From JAYYPW01 sp036128855 (lineage in GTDB: Bacteria > Pseudomonadota > Gammaproteobacteria > Comchoanobacterales > Comchoanobacteraceae): 64,000 nt of DNA. Positions 9,090-17,487 of the stretch are shown piece after piece (positions within the stretch are counted from its first letter, which is position 1; each line of letters begins with the position of its first letter). Where the stretch lies: positions 124,001 through 188,000 of the forward strand of contig JAYYPW010000008.1 in assembly GCA_036128855.1 (NCBI GenBank). Reading direction: 5' to 3'. The position numbers and the translations under genes are program-made. The notes beneath the pieces are model-generated. The model worked only from the letters and a program-made list of their open reading frames with translations, was not told where the DNA came from and made no database searches.

Positions 9090-10271
9090 ATGAGTAAAAC
9101 TGTGCCATTTGATGTCATTATTGTAGGTGGTGGTGCATCAGGATTTATGGCGGCTATGGAATGCGGTAAGCGTGGACGCTCCGTACTCATTCTTGAAAAA
9201 TCCAAAAAACCAGGCCGCAAGATTTTAATGGCGGGTGGGGGTTATTGTAATTTCACCAACTACCATATTGATCCAACATGCTTTTTGTCACAGAATCCGC
9301 ACTTTTGTAAATCGGCGCTTAAGCAGTACACACAGTGGGATTTTATTGAATTGGTGAACAAGCATGGCATTGCATTTCATGAAAAAACCAAGGGACAATT
9401 ATTTTGTGATACCAAAGAGGGGCAGATTCTCAAATTATTATTGGATGAATGTCAGCAGAAAACCATTAGCCTGCGCTTAGGTGTGAGTGTTGAAAGTGTC
9501 GAAAAAATCAAAGACCATGCTTATCAACTACACACTACGGCAGGGACTTTTGCTTGTGAGTCTTTGATTGTGGCCACGGGAGGGTTATCGATTCCATCTA
9601 TGGGCTCTAGTCCATGGGGTTATCAAGTGGCAGAGCAATTTGGTCTTCCTGTGCATCCCTTGCGGGCTGGTCTGGTGCCTTTGACGCTGCATGATGAAGA
9701 TAAGACGCGTCTATCACCGTTGAGTGGTATTTCTTTTGATACGGTAGTGCGTTGTCAGAGCCAGTCTTTTCATGAGCATAGCTTGATGACGCATAGGGGC
9801 CTAAGTGGGCCTGCGATTTTACAAATTTCATCGTATTGGCAGGCGGGGCAGGCTATTGAGATTAATTGTCTTCCGCAGATGGATATTGTGGATGCTTTGA
9901 AGGATCAGGATTCTAAGCAGTCGGTGAAGACTTATCTTTCTCAGTATCTTCCCAAGCGGTTTCTTGATATGTATATTGATGAGGCTTTGTTGCACAAGGC
10001 TTTGTGCAGTCTGCATCAAAGGGATATGTCTAGATTGAGTGAGTTGATACATAGGTGGGCCATCAAGCCCAATGGCACAGAGGGGTATCGTACGGCTGAA
10101 GTCACACTGGGTGGCGTGGACTGTGATTATTTATCTTCTAAAACCATGGAAGTCAATGCGCACAAAGGTTTGTTTTTTGTGGGAGAGGTGCTGGATGTGA
10201 CCGGCTGGCTTGGTGGTTACAATTTCCAGTGGGCGTGGTCATCAGGTTTTGTGGCGGGGCAGTATGCTTGA
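9090..10271 (+). CDS. HI0933/YhiN-family NAD(P)/FAD-dependent oxidoreductase
   Basis: Flavoprotein of the HI0933 family (E. coli YhiN, related to BaiN). Its physiological substrate is not established for most members. Diagnostic features are the Rossmann motif VIIVGGGASG, the family signature KKPGRKILMAGGGYCNFTN just after it, and the C-terminal GGYNFQWAWSSG. Length (393 aa) is normal. Local GC in parts of this gene is above 50 percent in stretches I counted, with TTG/CTG/GTG codons used much more than in neighbouring genes. This suggests a different evolutionary history from the flanking acyltransferases. Confidence 0.92.
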   Translation: MSKTVPFDVIIVGGGASGFMAAMECGKRGRSVLILEKSKKPGRKILMAGGGYCNFTNYHIDPTCFLSQNPHFCKSALKQYTQWDFIELVNKHGIAFHEKTKGQLFCDTKEGQILKLLLDECQQKTISLRLGVSVESVEKIKDHAYQLHTTAGTFACESLIVATGGLSIPSMGSSPWGYQVAEQFGLPVHPLRAGLVPLTLHDEDKTRLSPLSGISFDTVVRCQSQSFHEHSLMTHRGLSGPAILQISSYWQAGQAIEINCLPQMDIVDALKDQDSKQSVKTYLSQYLPKRFLDMYIDEALLHKALCSLHQRDMSRLSELIHRWAIKPNGTEGYRTAEVTLGGVDCDYLSSKTMEVNAHKGLFFVGEVLDVTGWLGGYNFQWAWSSGFVAGQYA

Positions 10272-10313
10272 GTTGTCACAAAATATTTCCCAGAAATAGA
10301 TGAGTCTTACTTC

Positions 10314-10682
10314 TTAGAGATCATTTGAATCATTTTTTGTGATGCTATTTTTCTGGTTGGGTACCTTGTTTGTCAAAAAAAACTCGGGCAGTTCATAGGG
10401 CGTTATCATGGTTGGTGAAAATGCAATGATTTCATAGTCCGCCAGATCATTGATTGCAAATGGGTCTTGCTTGAGTATGGCTTGTAAAGCTTCCTGACTG
10501 CTGCACTGGGCAATGATAACACCGCCTTGACGGGGTGCTTGAGGACCTGAGGCGATGAAACTGCCTGAGGTGTAATGATGAGACAAAAAATCCATATGTG
10601 CTGATCGCATGGCATCAATCTGTGCTAAAGGTGCTTTGTAGCGTAGAATCACGATAAACAATAAACTGGCGTTATTAGACAC
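10314..10682 (-). CDS. YciI family protein
   Basis: Small cytosolic protein with a YCII-related (dimeric alpha-beta barrel) domain covering about residues 6-100. It begins with a typical LFIVILRY strand and contains the conserved His/Asp region and an SGPQAPRQGG loop. The family's enzymatic role is poorly defined. The C-terminal about 20 residues after PELPEFF are extra, polar, and probably disordered. GC content is raised like that of the adjacent flavoprotein gene. An 18-base perfect palindrome lies about 40 bases upstream of its start. Confidence 0.85.
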   Translation of the reverse strand: MSNNASLLFIVILRYKAPLAQIDAMRSAHMDFLSHHYTSGSFIASGPQAPRQGGVIIAQCSSQEALQAILKQDPFAINDLADYEIIAFSPTMITPYELPEFFLTNKVPNQKNSITKNDSNDL

Positions 10683-10721
10683 GTTTTGCTTCCTGTATAC
10701 TGGTGTTCCCCAAAAAACTGT

Positions 10722-10739
10722 ATTGTATGATCATACAAT
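10722..10739. promoter_or_regulatory. 18-base perfect palindrome, candidate operator
   Basis: ATTGTATGATCATACAAT reads the same on both strands. It sits 40 bases upstream of the YciI start codon and about 170 bases upstream of the GNAT remnant. Perfect dyads of this length in an intergenic region are typical of repressor or activator sites, but no regulator is encoded next to it and the protein that binds is unknown. Confidence 0.45.
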
Positions 10740-10911
10740 GTATGTGAATGACTTTAATCTGTAAGATTATATTTCCATGACTTGTTTGTGTCTAGCGTAC
10801 CGCGCCTTTCAGTTTATTTGTATTGTGACATGATCTAGATTTATAGTGGCTTATTTGTGGGTCAATGGCATTGTTTGATGTCGGTAAGGTCGTATCCTGG
10901 GAGTACTTCAT

Positions 10912-11201
10912 ATGCATGATTTGTATGGTCTTGAAAAAATTCAAACACCTCGCTTGCTTATGCGCCCGGTTGCATTGGGTGATGAACATTTGATCTATCC
11001 ATTAATTGTCCATTCAAGTGCCCTATTGCGGCAGTGGATGCCATGGGCGCAAACCATTCGCTTTGAGCACACCTGTGCTTTTGTGCAGCGTGGGGTAGCG
11101 GCTCGGCAATCGGGTTTAGCTTAGGATTTGCCCATGGTGATCATCCGCCAAGCTCAGCACCACAAATGTTAATGCGATATGCAATAATTTCGCGCGGATG
11201 A
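10912..11201 (+). pseudogene. GNAT acetyltransferase (RimJ/RimL-like) remnant, frameshifted and truncated
   Basis: The first frame encodes the typical N-terminus of a RimJ/RimL-type N-acetyltransferase (TPRLLMRPV, then LRQWMPWA) and stops at 11122-11124. A shift of one base at the T-run near 11115-11117 restores GNAT-like sequence (SGFSLGFAHGDH) for about 28 more codons, to a stop at 11199-11201. The rest of the acetyl-CoA binding domain is missing. This pattern fits a one-base deletion followed by loss of the 3' half. It is unlikely to be functional. Confidence 0.75.
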
Positions 11202-11412
11202 TTGTCTTGAAGTAGTTAGGGATAGGGTTACAGAAGTAAGCAGTTGGTGTAAATGCTGAGTCGCTCTGTACGCATGCTTGAAAAATCCGAAAAAAAAATC
11301 GAGAGATAGTACTATTATTTATGAGTGAAATAATATGCGCTTAGGAGCTTTAGCTATAATCAGAAAATAAGCCTACAACAGAAACTTGACCATCCATAGG
11401 AGGTGGGTTACA

Positions 11413-11430
11413 GTGCGAGTAACCATATAA
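11413..11430 (+). other. possible five-codon leader minigene upstream of acyltransferase paralogue 2
   Basis: A near-perfect ribosome binding site, AGGAGGT at 11398-11404, is followed after 8 bases by GTG and four more codons (MRVTI) and a TAA. The acyltransferase ATG lies 15 bases further on and has no such site of its own. The dyad GGTTAC/GTAACC (11406-11411, 11419-11424) lies across the minigene. This may be a leader peptide or a stray site; translation is unproven. Confidence 0.25.
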
Positions 11431-11445
11431 TTACCTAGTTATTTT

Positions 11446-12393
11446 ATGCAAGAAAAAACCTTAAGTCGACTAGAGAAGCGCAGACAAGAAAAAGCGTGGC
11501 AGTACACCTTTGAATACATAGCGCTACGAGGATTTATAGCGCTGTGTTATATTTTACCATGGGCAGCCCTTTATGGGGTGGCTCGAAGATGTGCGCTTTT
11601 ACAAGTTTGGCTGACACGTAGTCGCAAAAATTATATTGATAAGAACTTAGAAAAATGTTTCCCCAGGCTTAGTCAGCAAGAAATCCTACATATTAAAAAA
11701 AACTATACGATCCGATTTATGAATACAACCTTTGAGACCATGAAATATTATGGACTCGGACGAAAAAGGCAGCTCCAGGCCATAAAAAATAGGGTTAAAA
11801 TTGTGAATCCAGAGCTTATAGATGAAATGCTGGAAAAACACCCTGGCTGTATCCTTTTTGCAGCACATTATGGCAACTGGGAGTGGTTACACGCAGCTCT
11901 ATCACATGCTTATCCAGGATGTTTGTCATCTATATATAAAACACTACATAATGGCAAGACAGATAAATATTTTCACATGCTGAGACTGCAAGGAGCACAC
12001 CCTCAAACAAACTTAAGAGAGAGTAAAGGTTTCCTGAAAAGTTTTTTAAAAGATCTACGTGACCCAAAGGAAAAGTCCAAAGGCTATTTTATGCTTAGTG
12101 ATCAGAGACCTGATTCGAAACAAGATAAAGTAAACGTACGTTTTTTGGGGAGGGAGACGGCATTTTTAGCAGGACCAGAAAAGCTTGCTCGACAAAAAGA
12201 TTTACCTATTGTCTATGTGAAAATGACCGAGATAAAAACGGGTTACTACCAAGTCGAGCTAATTGCAATAGCTTATGATAAAAGTGAGCCTTTGGGTAGC
12301 GCGACAAAAACGATTGCCAAAATACTAGAAGAACAGGTTAACCAGTCGCCAGAAAATTGGCTTTGGGGACATGATCTATGGAAAAAATGCTAG
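11446..12393 (+). CDS. LpxL/HtrB-family lipid A acyltransferase, paralogue 2
   Basis: Same family and architecture as the protein at 7108-8043: hydrophobic segment at about 26-45, HX4E motif HYGNWE (His141, Glu146), GPEKLARQK and ENWLW near the end. The two proteins align end to end with many identical blocks, so they arose by duplication. The N-terminus here carries about 10 extra charged residues. The normal ribosome binding site is lacking; a strong one 42 bases upstream serves a five-codon minigene instead. A specialised role in a second acylation step is plausible but not shown. Confidence 0.87.
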   Translation: MQEKTLSRLEKRRQEKAWQYTFEYIALRGFIALCYILPWAALYGVARRCALLQVWLTRSRKNYIDKNLEKCFPRLSQQEILHIKKNYTIRFMNTTFETMKYYGLGRKRQLQAIKNRVKIVNPELIDEMLEKHPGCILFAAHYGNWEWLHAALSHAYPGCLSSIYKTLHNGKTDKYFHMLRLQGAHPQTNLRESKGFLKSFLKDLRDPKEKSKGYFMLSDQRPDSKQDKVNVRFLGRETAFLAGPEKLARQKDLPIVYVKMTEIKTGYYQVELIAIAYDKSEPLGSATKTIAKILEEQVNQSPENWLWGHDLWKKC

Positions 12394-12583
12394 AGATTAT
12401 TTGTAGGGCAAGGTAAAGGTAAGCATAGACATGGATAAAATAAACCACATAATCTCTGCGATGCTCTAAATAAATGCGCAAGAAGGCGTGAGTAAATTAA
12501 CTCAAGTTGCCTAAATAACGATGTTATGGTATATTTTCAGCAGAATCAAAACGCTACTATCGGTTGAGAAAAAGGAAGACACC

Positions 12584-14803
12584 ATGCCAAAGAATCAAGG
12601 GCATATACTTATAAAAGTCAGAAAATTTACGGCCAGCATACTAACAATACCTTTCTATCCATTTATGTACATCTGGCGCAAGCTTAGTAATAGTAAAAAT
12701 AGCCATAAAGCAAAAAGATTAGAATACAATTCTCATGAAGAAAACGCACCAAGTGAGTTTTCACATCAAGCAACATTACAAGGTTTTCTAAAACTTTTAA
12801 AAAAATATAATTTATTATGGCGCTTTGGCTTGATCCTATTGGTCTCAGTTGGCCTCGAAGCACTTTCGCCATTATTTATTTATTCATTATATAGCGAGTG
12901 GTATCAGGCGGTTGTAGAAAAAAATATGACCCTTTTAACTACTCTGCTGAGTACAATGATTATCAGTCAAGCATTCTTCCAATTATTAACAGGCTTAACT
13001 TATCTAATGTGGCGGTATTTATTAGGTCATTTGGCCATGAAAAACCGCAAAGAATCAGCTGAAGCTATATTAACCCCAAAAGGTATAGATATTTATGTAA
13101 GTAATAGCAAGGGCAAAGGTGCTGCAGTCGAAAATGCACCACAAACCATAATACACGAATGCTTAAATTTTATGGCTAATTTTATTCCTCTATATCAAAG
13201 TTCAATTAGAACCATAGCACTTGTTGCTGCAGGGGTGGTAAGGATGATAGCAGCAGGATTAGCAGCAGAAGCAGCGGGTATTTTATTTGGAGCTTTTGCA
13301 GTTATGAAATTATGTGGACTTTTCAGTAAAGACTTTGATAGAGCAAACACACAAGAGTTTCATGACTCTTCTCGGGCACTGAATCTTTTCGTGGGGTTAC
13401 GTACAGAAAAAAATCTACACACTTATCCAAACGCGAAGGTACTAGTAGGAGATCGAATTCATCAAGCAAGCGATAAAATTTTAGAAAATCAGACTAGTAG
13501 ATACAGAAATTCAGCAGTTTTATCGATATTCACCGGGTTATTACAAAATTTAGCAGGGCCCTTGTTAACGACTTTCGTGCTAGCTAAAGTGTATTTTCCC
13601 TCAATCAGCACGATGACCTATGCTACTTTTGGCCAGCTTGTACAAATAGGGACATCACTTATCTTTAATATCGTTGAATGGGGTGCAAGTGCAGAATGGT
13701 GGTCCAAAATGCATATATCGCTAGAAAATGTGAAGAAAGTACAGAAACATATCGTCGAGCCAGCAAGACACAACTCACAACAGCGAGTAAGTCGTGATGG
13801 GCTATCTGCGCACGGAGTGATAAATTTTGATAGTGAAGGTTTGAAGATAGATGTAGATGTAAAAAGCCAGCAACCAGGTACTGACTCTAGAGGCTATTAC
13901 GCTAATGATATACAAGGGTGTAGACAGCCTATTGCAGTTAGTCGCGGTGACTATACATTGTTAGTCGGGCATAATGGAGCTGGTAAAACCACTTTACTTG
14001 ATTGCATAACCCAGGCCATTCCAAATGTCGATACAAAAAATAATACTCAGAACTATTCCGTACTCCAGATAAGCCAACAAACGAATATACCTGCCTATGT
14101 GCGTGGAGAGTGTAAGCATTTAGCTAAGCTAAACCGTTCACTATTTGCATTTATATGTTACCACTGGCCAAATGAAATACAGGGCGACAAGCAAAAATTT
14201 TTAACCCAATCAGAAACACTACCAGGTAAAGGTTTTGAGGTTAGAAGAAAAGATATTGAGAAAAAAGTCTATGATAATCTACGCATGCTGAACTTCAAGC
14301 CAGAGCTTGAGAAAATTGAAAAAAGAATCCATCCATTTTTCCATAGCCTAGGTTTGTCTGGTGGTGAGAAGCAGAAGTTATTTGCTGCAACCTTTTTAGC
14401 TATCGCGCAATTTGCAAAAGTTGATATATTGATTTTAGATGAAATTACAGCAGGAATGGACAGTAGTAGTACATTTGCGTTTCAAAATATGATGCAGGAT
14501 TTTCAAGCAGAAAATAAGGATATGATAATTTTTGAAGTATTTCATCGTACTGATTGCACTAAGCATGGCTTAAATCAGAGAGGTAAAAAAATCTGGATGG
14601 TATCTAGTGAGTATGACAATAAGCCTGCAGTAAAAACTTTTAGTAGTTACACCGATTTTGCAAGCTGGGCAGCTACTGATGAAGCTAAATACTATCTTGA
14701 TGTACATGATGCAGGTAAAACAGATGAAGATATGCAAGAAAGTGGGAGTGGATGGATAGAATATCATTTAAAAATGCGTCAAAAAGGGCCAAAGTATGTC
14801 TAA
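12584..14803 (+). CDS. SbmA/YddA-like ABC transporter, fused membrane and ATPase domains
   Basis: Half-transporter of the ABC_membrane_2 type (numbering from the ATG at 12584, 739 aa). The membrane region spans about residues 78-370 and includes the MWRYLLGH and VENAPQTI segments, which resemble the corresponding SbmA/YddA segments. The ATPase has Walker A GHNGAGKT at 462-469, signature LSGGE at 591-595, Walker B DILILDE at 614-620 and an H-loop His654. The Walker A to signature spacing (about 120 residues) is long for the family, implying an insertion. I chose 12584 over an in-frame ATG at 12521 because AAGGAAG precedes it at good distance. It overlaps dapB by 8 bases. The substrate is unknown; peptides are a possibility for this family. 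Confidence 0.8.
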   Translation: MPKNQGHILIKVRKFTASILTIPFYPFMYIWRKLSNSKNSHKAKRLEYNSHEENAPSEFSHQATLQGFLKLLKKYNLLWRFGLILLVSVGLEALSPLFIYSLYSEWYQAVVEKNMTLLTTLLSTMIISQAFFQLLTGLTYLMWRYLLGHLAMKNRKESAEAILTPKGIDIYVSNSKGKGAAVENAPQTIIHECLNFMANFIPLYQSSIRTIALVAAGVVRMIAAGLAAEAAGILFGAFAVMKLCGLFSKDFDRANTQEFHDSSRALNLFVGLRTEKNLHTYPNAKVLVGDRIHQASDKILENQTSRYRNSAVLSIFTGLLQNLAGPLLTTFVLAKVYFPSISTMTYATFGQLVQIGTSLIFNIVEWGASAEWWSKMHISLENVKKVQKHIVEPARHNSQQRVSRDGLSAHGVINFDSEGLKIDVDVKSQQPGTDSRGYYANDIQGCRQPIAVSRGDYTLLVGHNGAGKTTLLDCITQAIPNVDTKNNTQNYSVLQISQQTNIPAYVRGECKHLAKLNRSLFAFICYHWPNEIQGDKQKFLTQSETLPGKGFEVRRKDIEKKVYDNLRMLNFKPELEKIEKRIHPFFHSLGLSGGEKQKLFAATFLAIAQFAKVDILILDEITAGMDSSSTFAFQNMMQDFQAENKDMIIFEVFHRTDCTKHGLNQRGKKIWMVSSEYDNKPAVKTFSSYTDFASWAATDEAKYYLDVHDAGKTDEDMQESGSGWIEYHLKMRQKGPKYV

Positions 14804-15512
14804 AAAGGTTATTGTGCTAGGAAGTCATGGGCGAATGGGGTCGCTCGCAATAGAGACAATTCAAAAAGACAAGCGCTTTATTCTTGCTGGGGGTTTAGAT
14901 AAAGAAGATGATATAGAAGAGGTATTAGATGAGGCAGATGTAGATATAGTTGTAGACTTTACGCTCCCATCATCAGTTTTTCAAAATGCTAAAAAGGTAC
15001 TATCGAGAAAAAAGCATCTTATTATTGGTGCTACAGGGCTGACAAAACCCCAAATAGATTGGCTGAGTAATTATTGTAAAGAGAAAGTGCTGGGGTGTGC
15101 GATAATTCCAAATTTTTCTATAGCTTGCGCGCTTATGATACGAGCAAGTCGCATGGTCGCAGCATATATGTCAGATGTTGAGATTATTGAATATCATCAC
15201 TCAAACAAAAAAGATGCACCATCAGGAACCGCAAAACACACGGCACAGTTAATCCAGGCACAGCATAACCTATCGTTCCCAGATCTACGCAGGGAAAAGA
15301 GTATACCAATACACAGTATTCGCAATGACGGTTTTGTAGCTAATCAAGAGGTTATCTTTGGCCAGGCAGGAGAAAGTCTTATTTTACAGCATACAACTAA
15401 TAATAGGTCTGCATTTATGCCTGGGTTGTTATTGGTCTGTGAAAAAATAGGTGCATACCAATCTCTAGTGGTAGGGTTAGAAAACATGTTGCCGTGGGAT
15501 AAGCAATTTTAA
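14796..15512 (+). CDS. dapB: 4-hydroxy-tetrahydrodipicolinate reductase
   Basis: NAD(P)H-dependent reductase of the lysine/diaminopimelate pathway, supplying peptidoglycan cross-links. Motifs include the N-terminal nucleotide fold VIVLGSHGRMG, the active-site region EYHHSNKKDAPSGTA (His134/His135, Lys138/139) and FMPGLLL near the C-terminus. At 238 residues it belongs to the shorter DapB class (E. coli 273). It starts inside the transporter gene (8-base overlap), so translation is probably coupled. Its stop codon overlaps that of the opposing Nudix gene. Confidence 0.95.
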   Translation: MSKKVIVLGSHGRMGSLAIETIQKDKRFILAGGLDKEDDIEEVLDEADVDIVVDFTLPSSVFQNAKKVLSRKKHLIIGATGLTKPQIDWLSNYCKEKVLGCAIIPNFSIACALMIRASRMVAAYMSDVEIIEYHHSNKKDAPSGTAKHTAQLIQAQHNLSFPDLRREKSIPIHSIRNDGFVANQEVIFGQAGESLILQHTTNNRSAFMPGLLLVCEKIGAYQSLVVGLENMLPWDKQF

Positions 15513-16069
15513 AATTTTGCTTCGGGTATGGTGATTTCTAAGTTCTTAGATTTATATGCCATGCGCAGGACAGAATTTTCCTCAGTTAAAGTGTGTATGT
15601 CATCAAATTTAACCCAAGCTAGGCCACGAGACTCGTAGTTTTTAATAAGAGGAGTAGAGTCAAGCGTCTGAAAAAGAAAGCGCACATCGTAATGATAATG
15701 CATAGGTTCATGCGTACGTGCCGGAATAAGATGGATATCTATATCAAAAATAGTATCGGACAGCATATTAATTTTGTCTATACCAGATTCTTCTTGCGCC
15801 TCTTTATGAGCGACACGAATAAGGTTGTCATCCCCATCACAGTGGCCGCCTAGTTGTAACCATTTATTTAATTTACGATGGTGCATTAAAAGAGCTTTAT
15901 CCAAAGTTTGGTTAAGAATCCAAGCAGAGGCGGTAAAATGTCCCATAGTGGAGGAGCGTAAGAATGCATCAGGGTTGTGTTGAACAAAATCTAGCATCAT
16001 ATTCTTATAAACACTTTCTTGGATAGAGGAGGGTTTATAATTCTTGAGTAATACTTGCGTGAGAGACAT
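15509..16069 (-). CDS. Nudix hydrolase
   Basis: Nucleoside-diphosphate-linked pyrophosphohydrolase fold. The Nudix box runs from Gly75 to Ile97. It is near consensus, except that Asp81 replaces the first Glu and Lys89 replaces the Arg of the REUXEE core; the metal-binding Glu93-Glu94 are present. The 70-residue N-terminal region before the box is longer than in small MutT-like enzymes. The substrate cannot be predicted. It is convergent with dapB, and the two stop codons overlap. Confidence 0.87.
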   Translation of the reverse strand: MSLTQVLLKNYKPSSIQESVYKNMMLDFVQHNPDAFLRSSTMGHFTASAWILNQTLDKALLMHHRKLNKWLQLGGHCDGDDNLIRVAHKEAQEESGIDKINMLSDTIFDIDIHLIPARTHEPMHYHYDVRFLFQTLDSTPLIKNYESRGLAWVKFDDIHTLTEENSVLRMAYKSKNLEITIPEAKF

Positions 16070-16130
16070 ATGGCTTCTACCTAAATCAGATTCTATTTTA
16101 AGTGTAATTGCACAAAAGAGATAATAAAAG

Positions 16131-16574
16131 TCAATTTGCTAATTTGTTATCGGGAAAAAGGTGCTGCATATCTGCAAATACCGATGGATCAGAAGCAAAA
16201 GAGCTACGTCTTATTGTGTCTAGAACATCACGTTTTCTTCGGCAGGAGAGCTTTGTTTTAATATTCTTTAAGTAAAATTCTACGGTTCTTGGAGATAGTT
16301 CTAGTATATTGCCTACTTCTTTAATTGTATAGTTTCGAAGAAGAAAAAAGACGCATTCAGCCTCGCGAGGGGTTAGGTGTAGATTGCCGGAGATGCCGTG
16401 GAGTGGATAATTATGCCGGGTGATTTTTTTGAGTGGTACTAAGTCTGCACAATCGTTCTCATACTTTTCTTCAAAATGTCCAGATTCCTTCAAGTTTGTA
16501 AAAAGGCAATGAAAGCCGAGATCTTGATAATGGTGAAGCTCATGCAGTATCTGCAACCAATAATCCATATGCAT
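16131..16574 (-). CDS. LuxR-type helix-turn-helix regulator, short form
   Basis: The C-terminal part (about 67-121) is a standard GerE/LuxR DNA-binding domain: LTPREAEC, then the recognition region LSPRTVEFYLKNIKTKL. The N-terminal 60 residues are too short for a full autoinducer-binding or receiver domain and match nothing I recognise. ATG at 16574 is used; a second ATG lies two codons in. It is a single gene transcribed towards the Nudix gene, with 61 bases between them. Targets are unknown. Confidence 0.85.
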   Translation of the reverse strand: MHMDYWLQILHELHHYQDLGFHCLFTNLKESGHFEEKYENDCADLVPLKKITRHNYPLHGISGNLHLTPREAECVFFLLRNYTIKEVGNILELSPRTVEFYLKNIKTKLSCRRKRDVLDTIRRSSFASDPSVFADMQHLFPDNKLAN

Positions 16575-16705
16575 CCTCGTTAGATAGTTAGCAAAGATAC
16601 TAATTATTTAGCAAAGAATTGCAATACAGGGTCAAGAAAAATAAGATAAAAGTGTATATTTAATATATTGAAAAGTTGAGGTAAAAATAAATATTTGTGT
16701 GAAGA

Positions 16706-16734
16706 TGGACTTTATTTGCTAAATGGTTTATATT
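16706..16734 (+). promoter_or_regulatory. sigma-70-type promoter of 6S RNA
   Basis: TGGACT (16706-16711) and TATATT (16729-16734) are separated by 17 bases and place the first transcribed base at about 16741, exactly where the closing stem of 6S RNA begins. Confidence 0.6.
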
Positions 16735-16740
16735 ATATAT

Positions 16741-16906
16741 GTCTAGGTTGTTTGTACCGCCAGCTTTTCTTGAATCGATACAAACTGCTGTGGGAAAGCT
16801 CCGTTAGCATTGTTGTGTAGGCTTGCCCTGACAAGAAACCTGAGATGCTACACGCTGCCCAAAATGAACCTTTGGGTTCAGAATAGCCAGGTGCAATTGC
16901 CTAGAC
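16741..16906 (+). ncRNA. ssrS: 6S RNA
   Basis: Regulatory RNA that mimics an open promoter and binds the sigma-70 holoenzyme. The two ends pair (GTCTAGG at the 5' end with CCTAGAC at 16900-16906). The 3' half carries the small hairpin ATGAACCTTTGGGTTCA, equivalent to the E. coli GAACC/GGGTTC hairpin, and the internal layout fits the long rod with a central bubble. Its location immediately upstream of the 5-formyltetrahydrofolate cyclo-ligase gene is the conserved gammaproteobacterial context. The ends are estimated from the stem and may be off by a few bases. Confidence 0.88.
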
Positions 16907-16945
16907 TTATTTTGTTGACTTACTATTATTTATTGCAATCACTCC

Positions 16946-17485
16946 ATGGAAACAAAGTCATCACTCAGGCAGTTCATGCGTGCGTTGAGAGCAAGAATTG
17001 ATCCATCAACACGTGAGCACGCAGCTAAAGAGGTATTACGGCAGTTAGAGGTTTGGCCAGATTTCTTAGAGGCTGAGAAAATAGGGGTTTATTATCCAAG
17101 AGAGGATGAACTAAACATCAAGCCGTTGATAGAAAATTGTTGGAGAAGAGGCAAATTATTATTTTTACCAGTATATAAAAACAAAAAAATTTATTTTCAT
17201 GAGTTTAAAGACAAGACGCGGTTAGTAAAGAGTATTTATGGTATTTATGAGCCAGACACTAGCGAGCCAGAGGAGTTAAATCTTGATTTAGTATTAGTGC
17301 CATCTATTGCTGTTGATGCAAATAGTTATCGTATTGGATATGGCGCAGGGGCATATGATCGAGTACTTTGTCGTCAACATATAAGCATAAAAAAAATAGT
17401 ATATGTTGCTTATAAGTGTAATTTTGTGACAACTTGCTTCCCTGAAGATCATGATATAGCTGCAGATAAATTACTGATCGGCTAG
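16946..17485 (+). CDS. ygfA: 5-formyltetrahydrofolate cyclo-ligase
   Basis: ATP-dependent conversion of 5-formyl-THF to 5,10-methenyl-THF. Family signs are the basic N-terminus KSSLRQFMRALR, the YGIYEP loop, and the C-terminal GYGAGAYDR, where Ala stands at a position usually Gly in GYGGGYYDR. Length (179 aa) is normal. It lies 40 bases behind 6S RNA, the standard arrangement in which the mRNA is often produced by read-through. No strong ribosome binding site precedes the ATG. Confidence 0.92.
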   Translation: METKSSLRQFMRALRARIDPSTREHAAKEVLRQLEVWPDFLEAEKIGVYYPREDELNIKPLIENCWRRGKLLFLPVYKNKKIYFHEFKDKTRLVKSIYGIYEPDTSEPEELNLDLVLVPSIAVDANSYRIGYGAGAYDRVLCRQHISIKKIVYVAYKCNFVTTCFPEDHDIAADKLLIG

Positions 17486-17487
17486 TT

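Noticed and set aside
12392..12457. AGAGATTAT/ATAATCTCT inverted repeat downstream of acyltransferase paralogue 2
   Set aside because: Arms of 9 bases are separated by 48 bases and no T-run follows; too weak for a terminator and could be chance in AT-rich DNA.
16806..17001. Small open frame across 6S RNA and the start of the cyclo-ligase gene
   Set aside because: Overlaps a well-supported structural RNA and is out of frame with the real gene.
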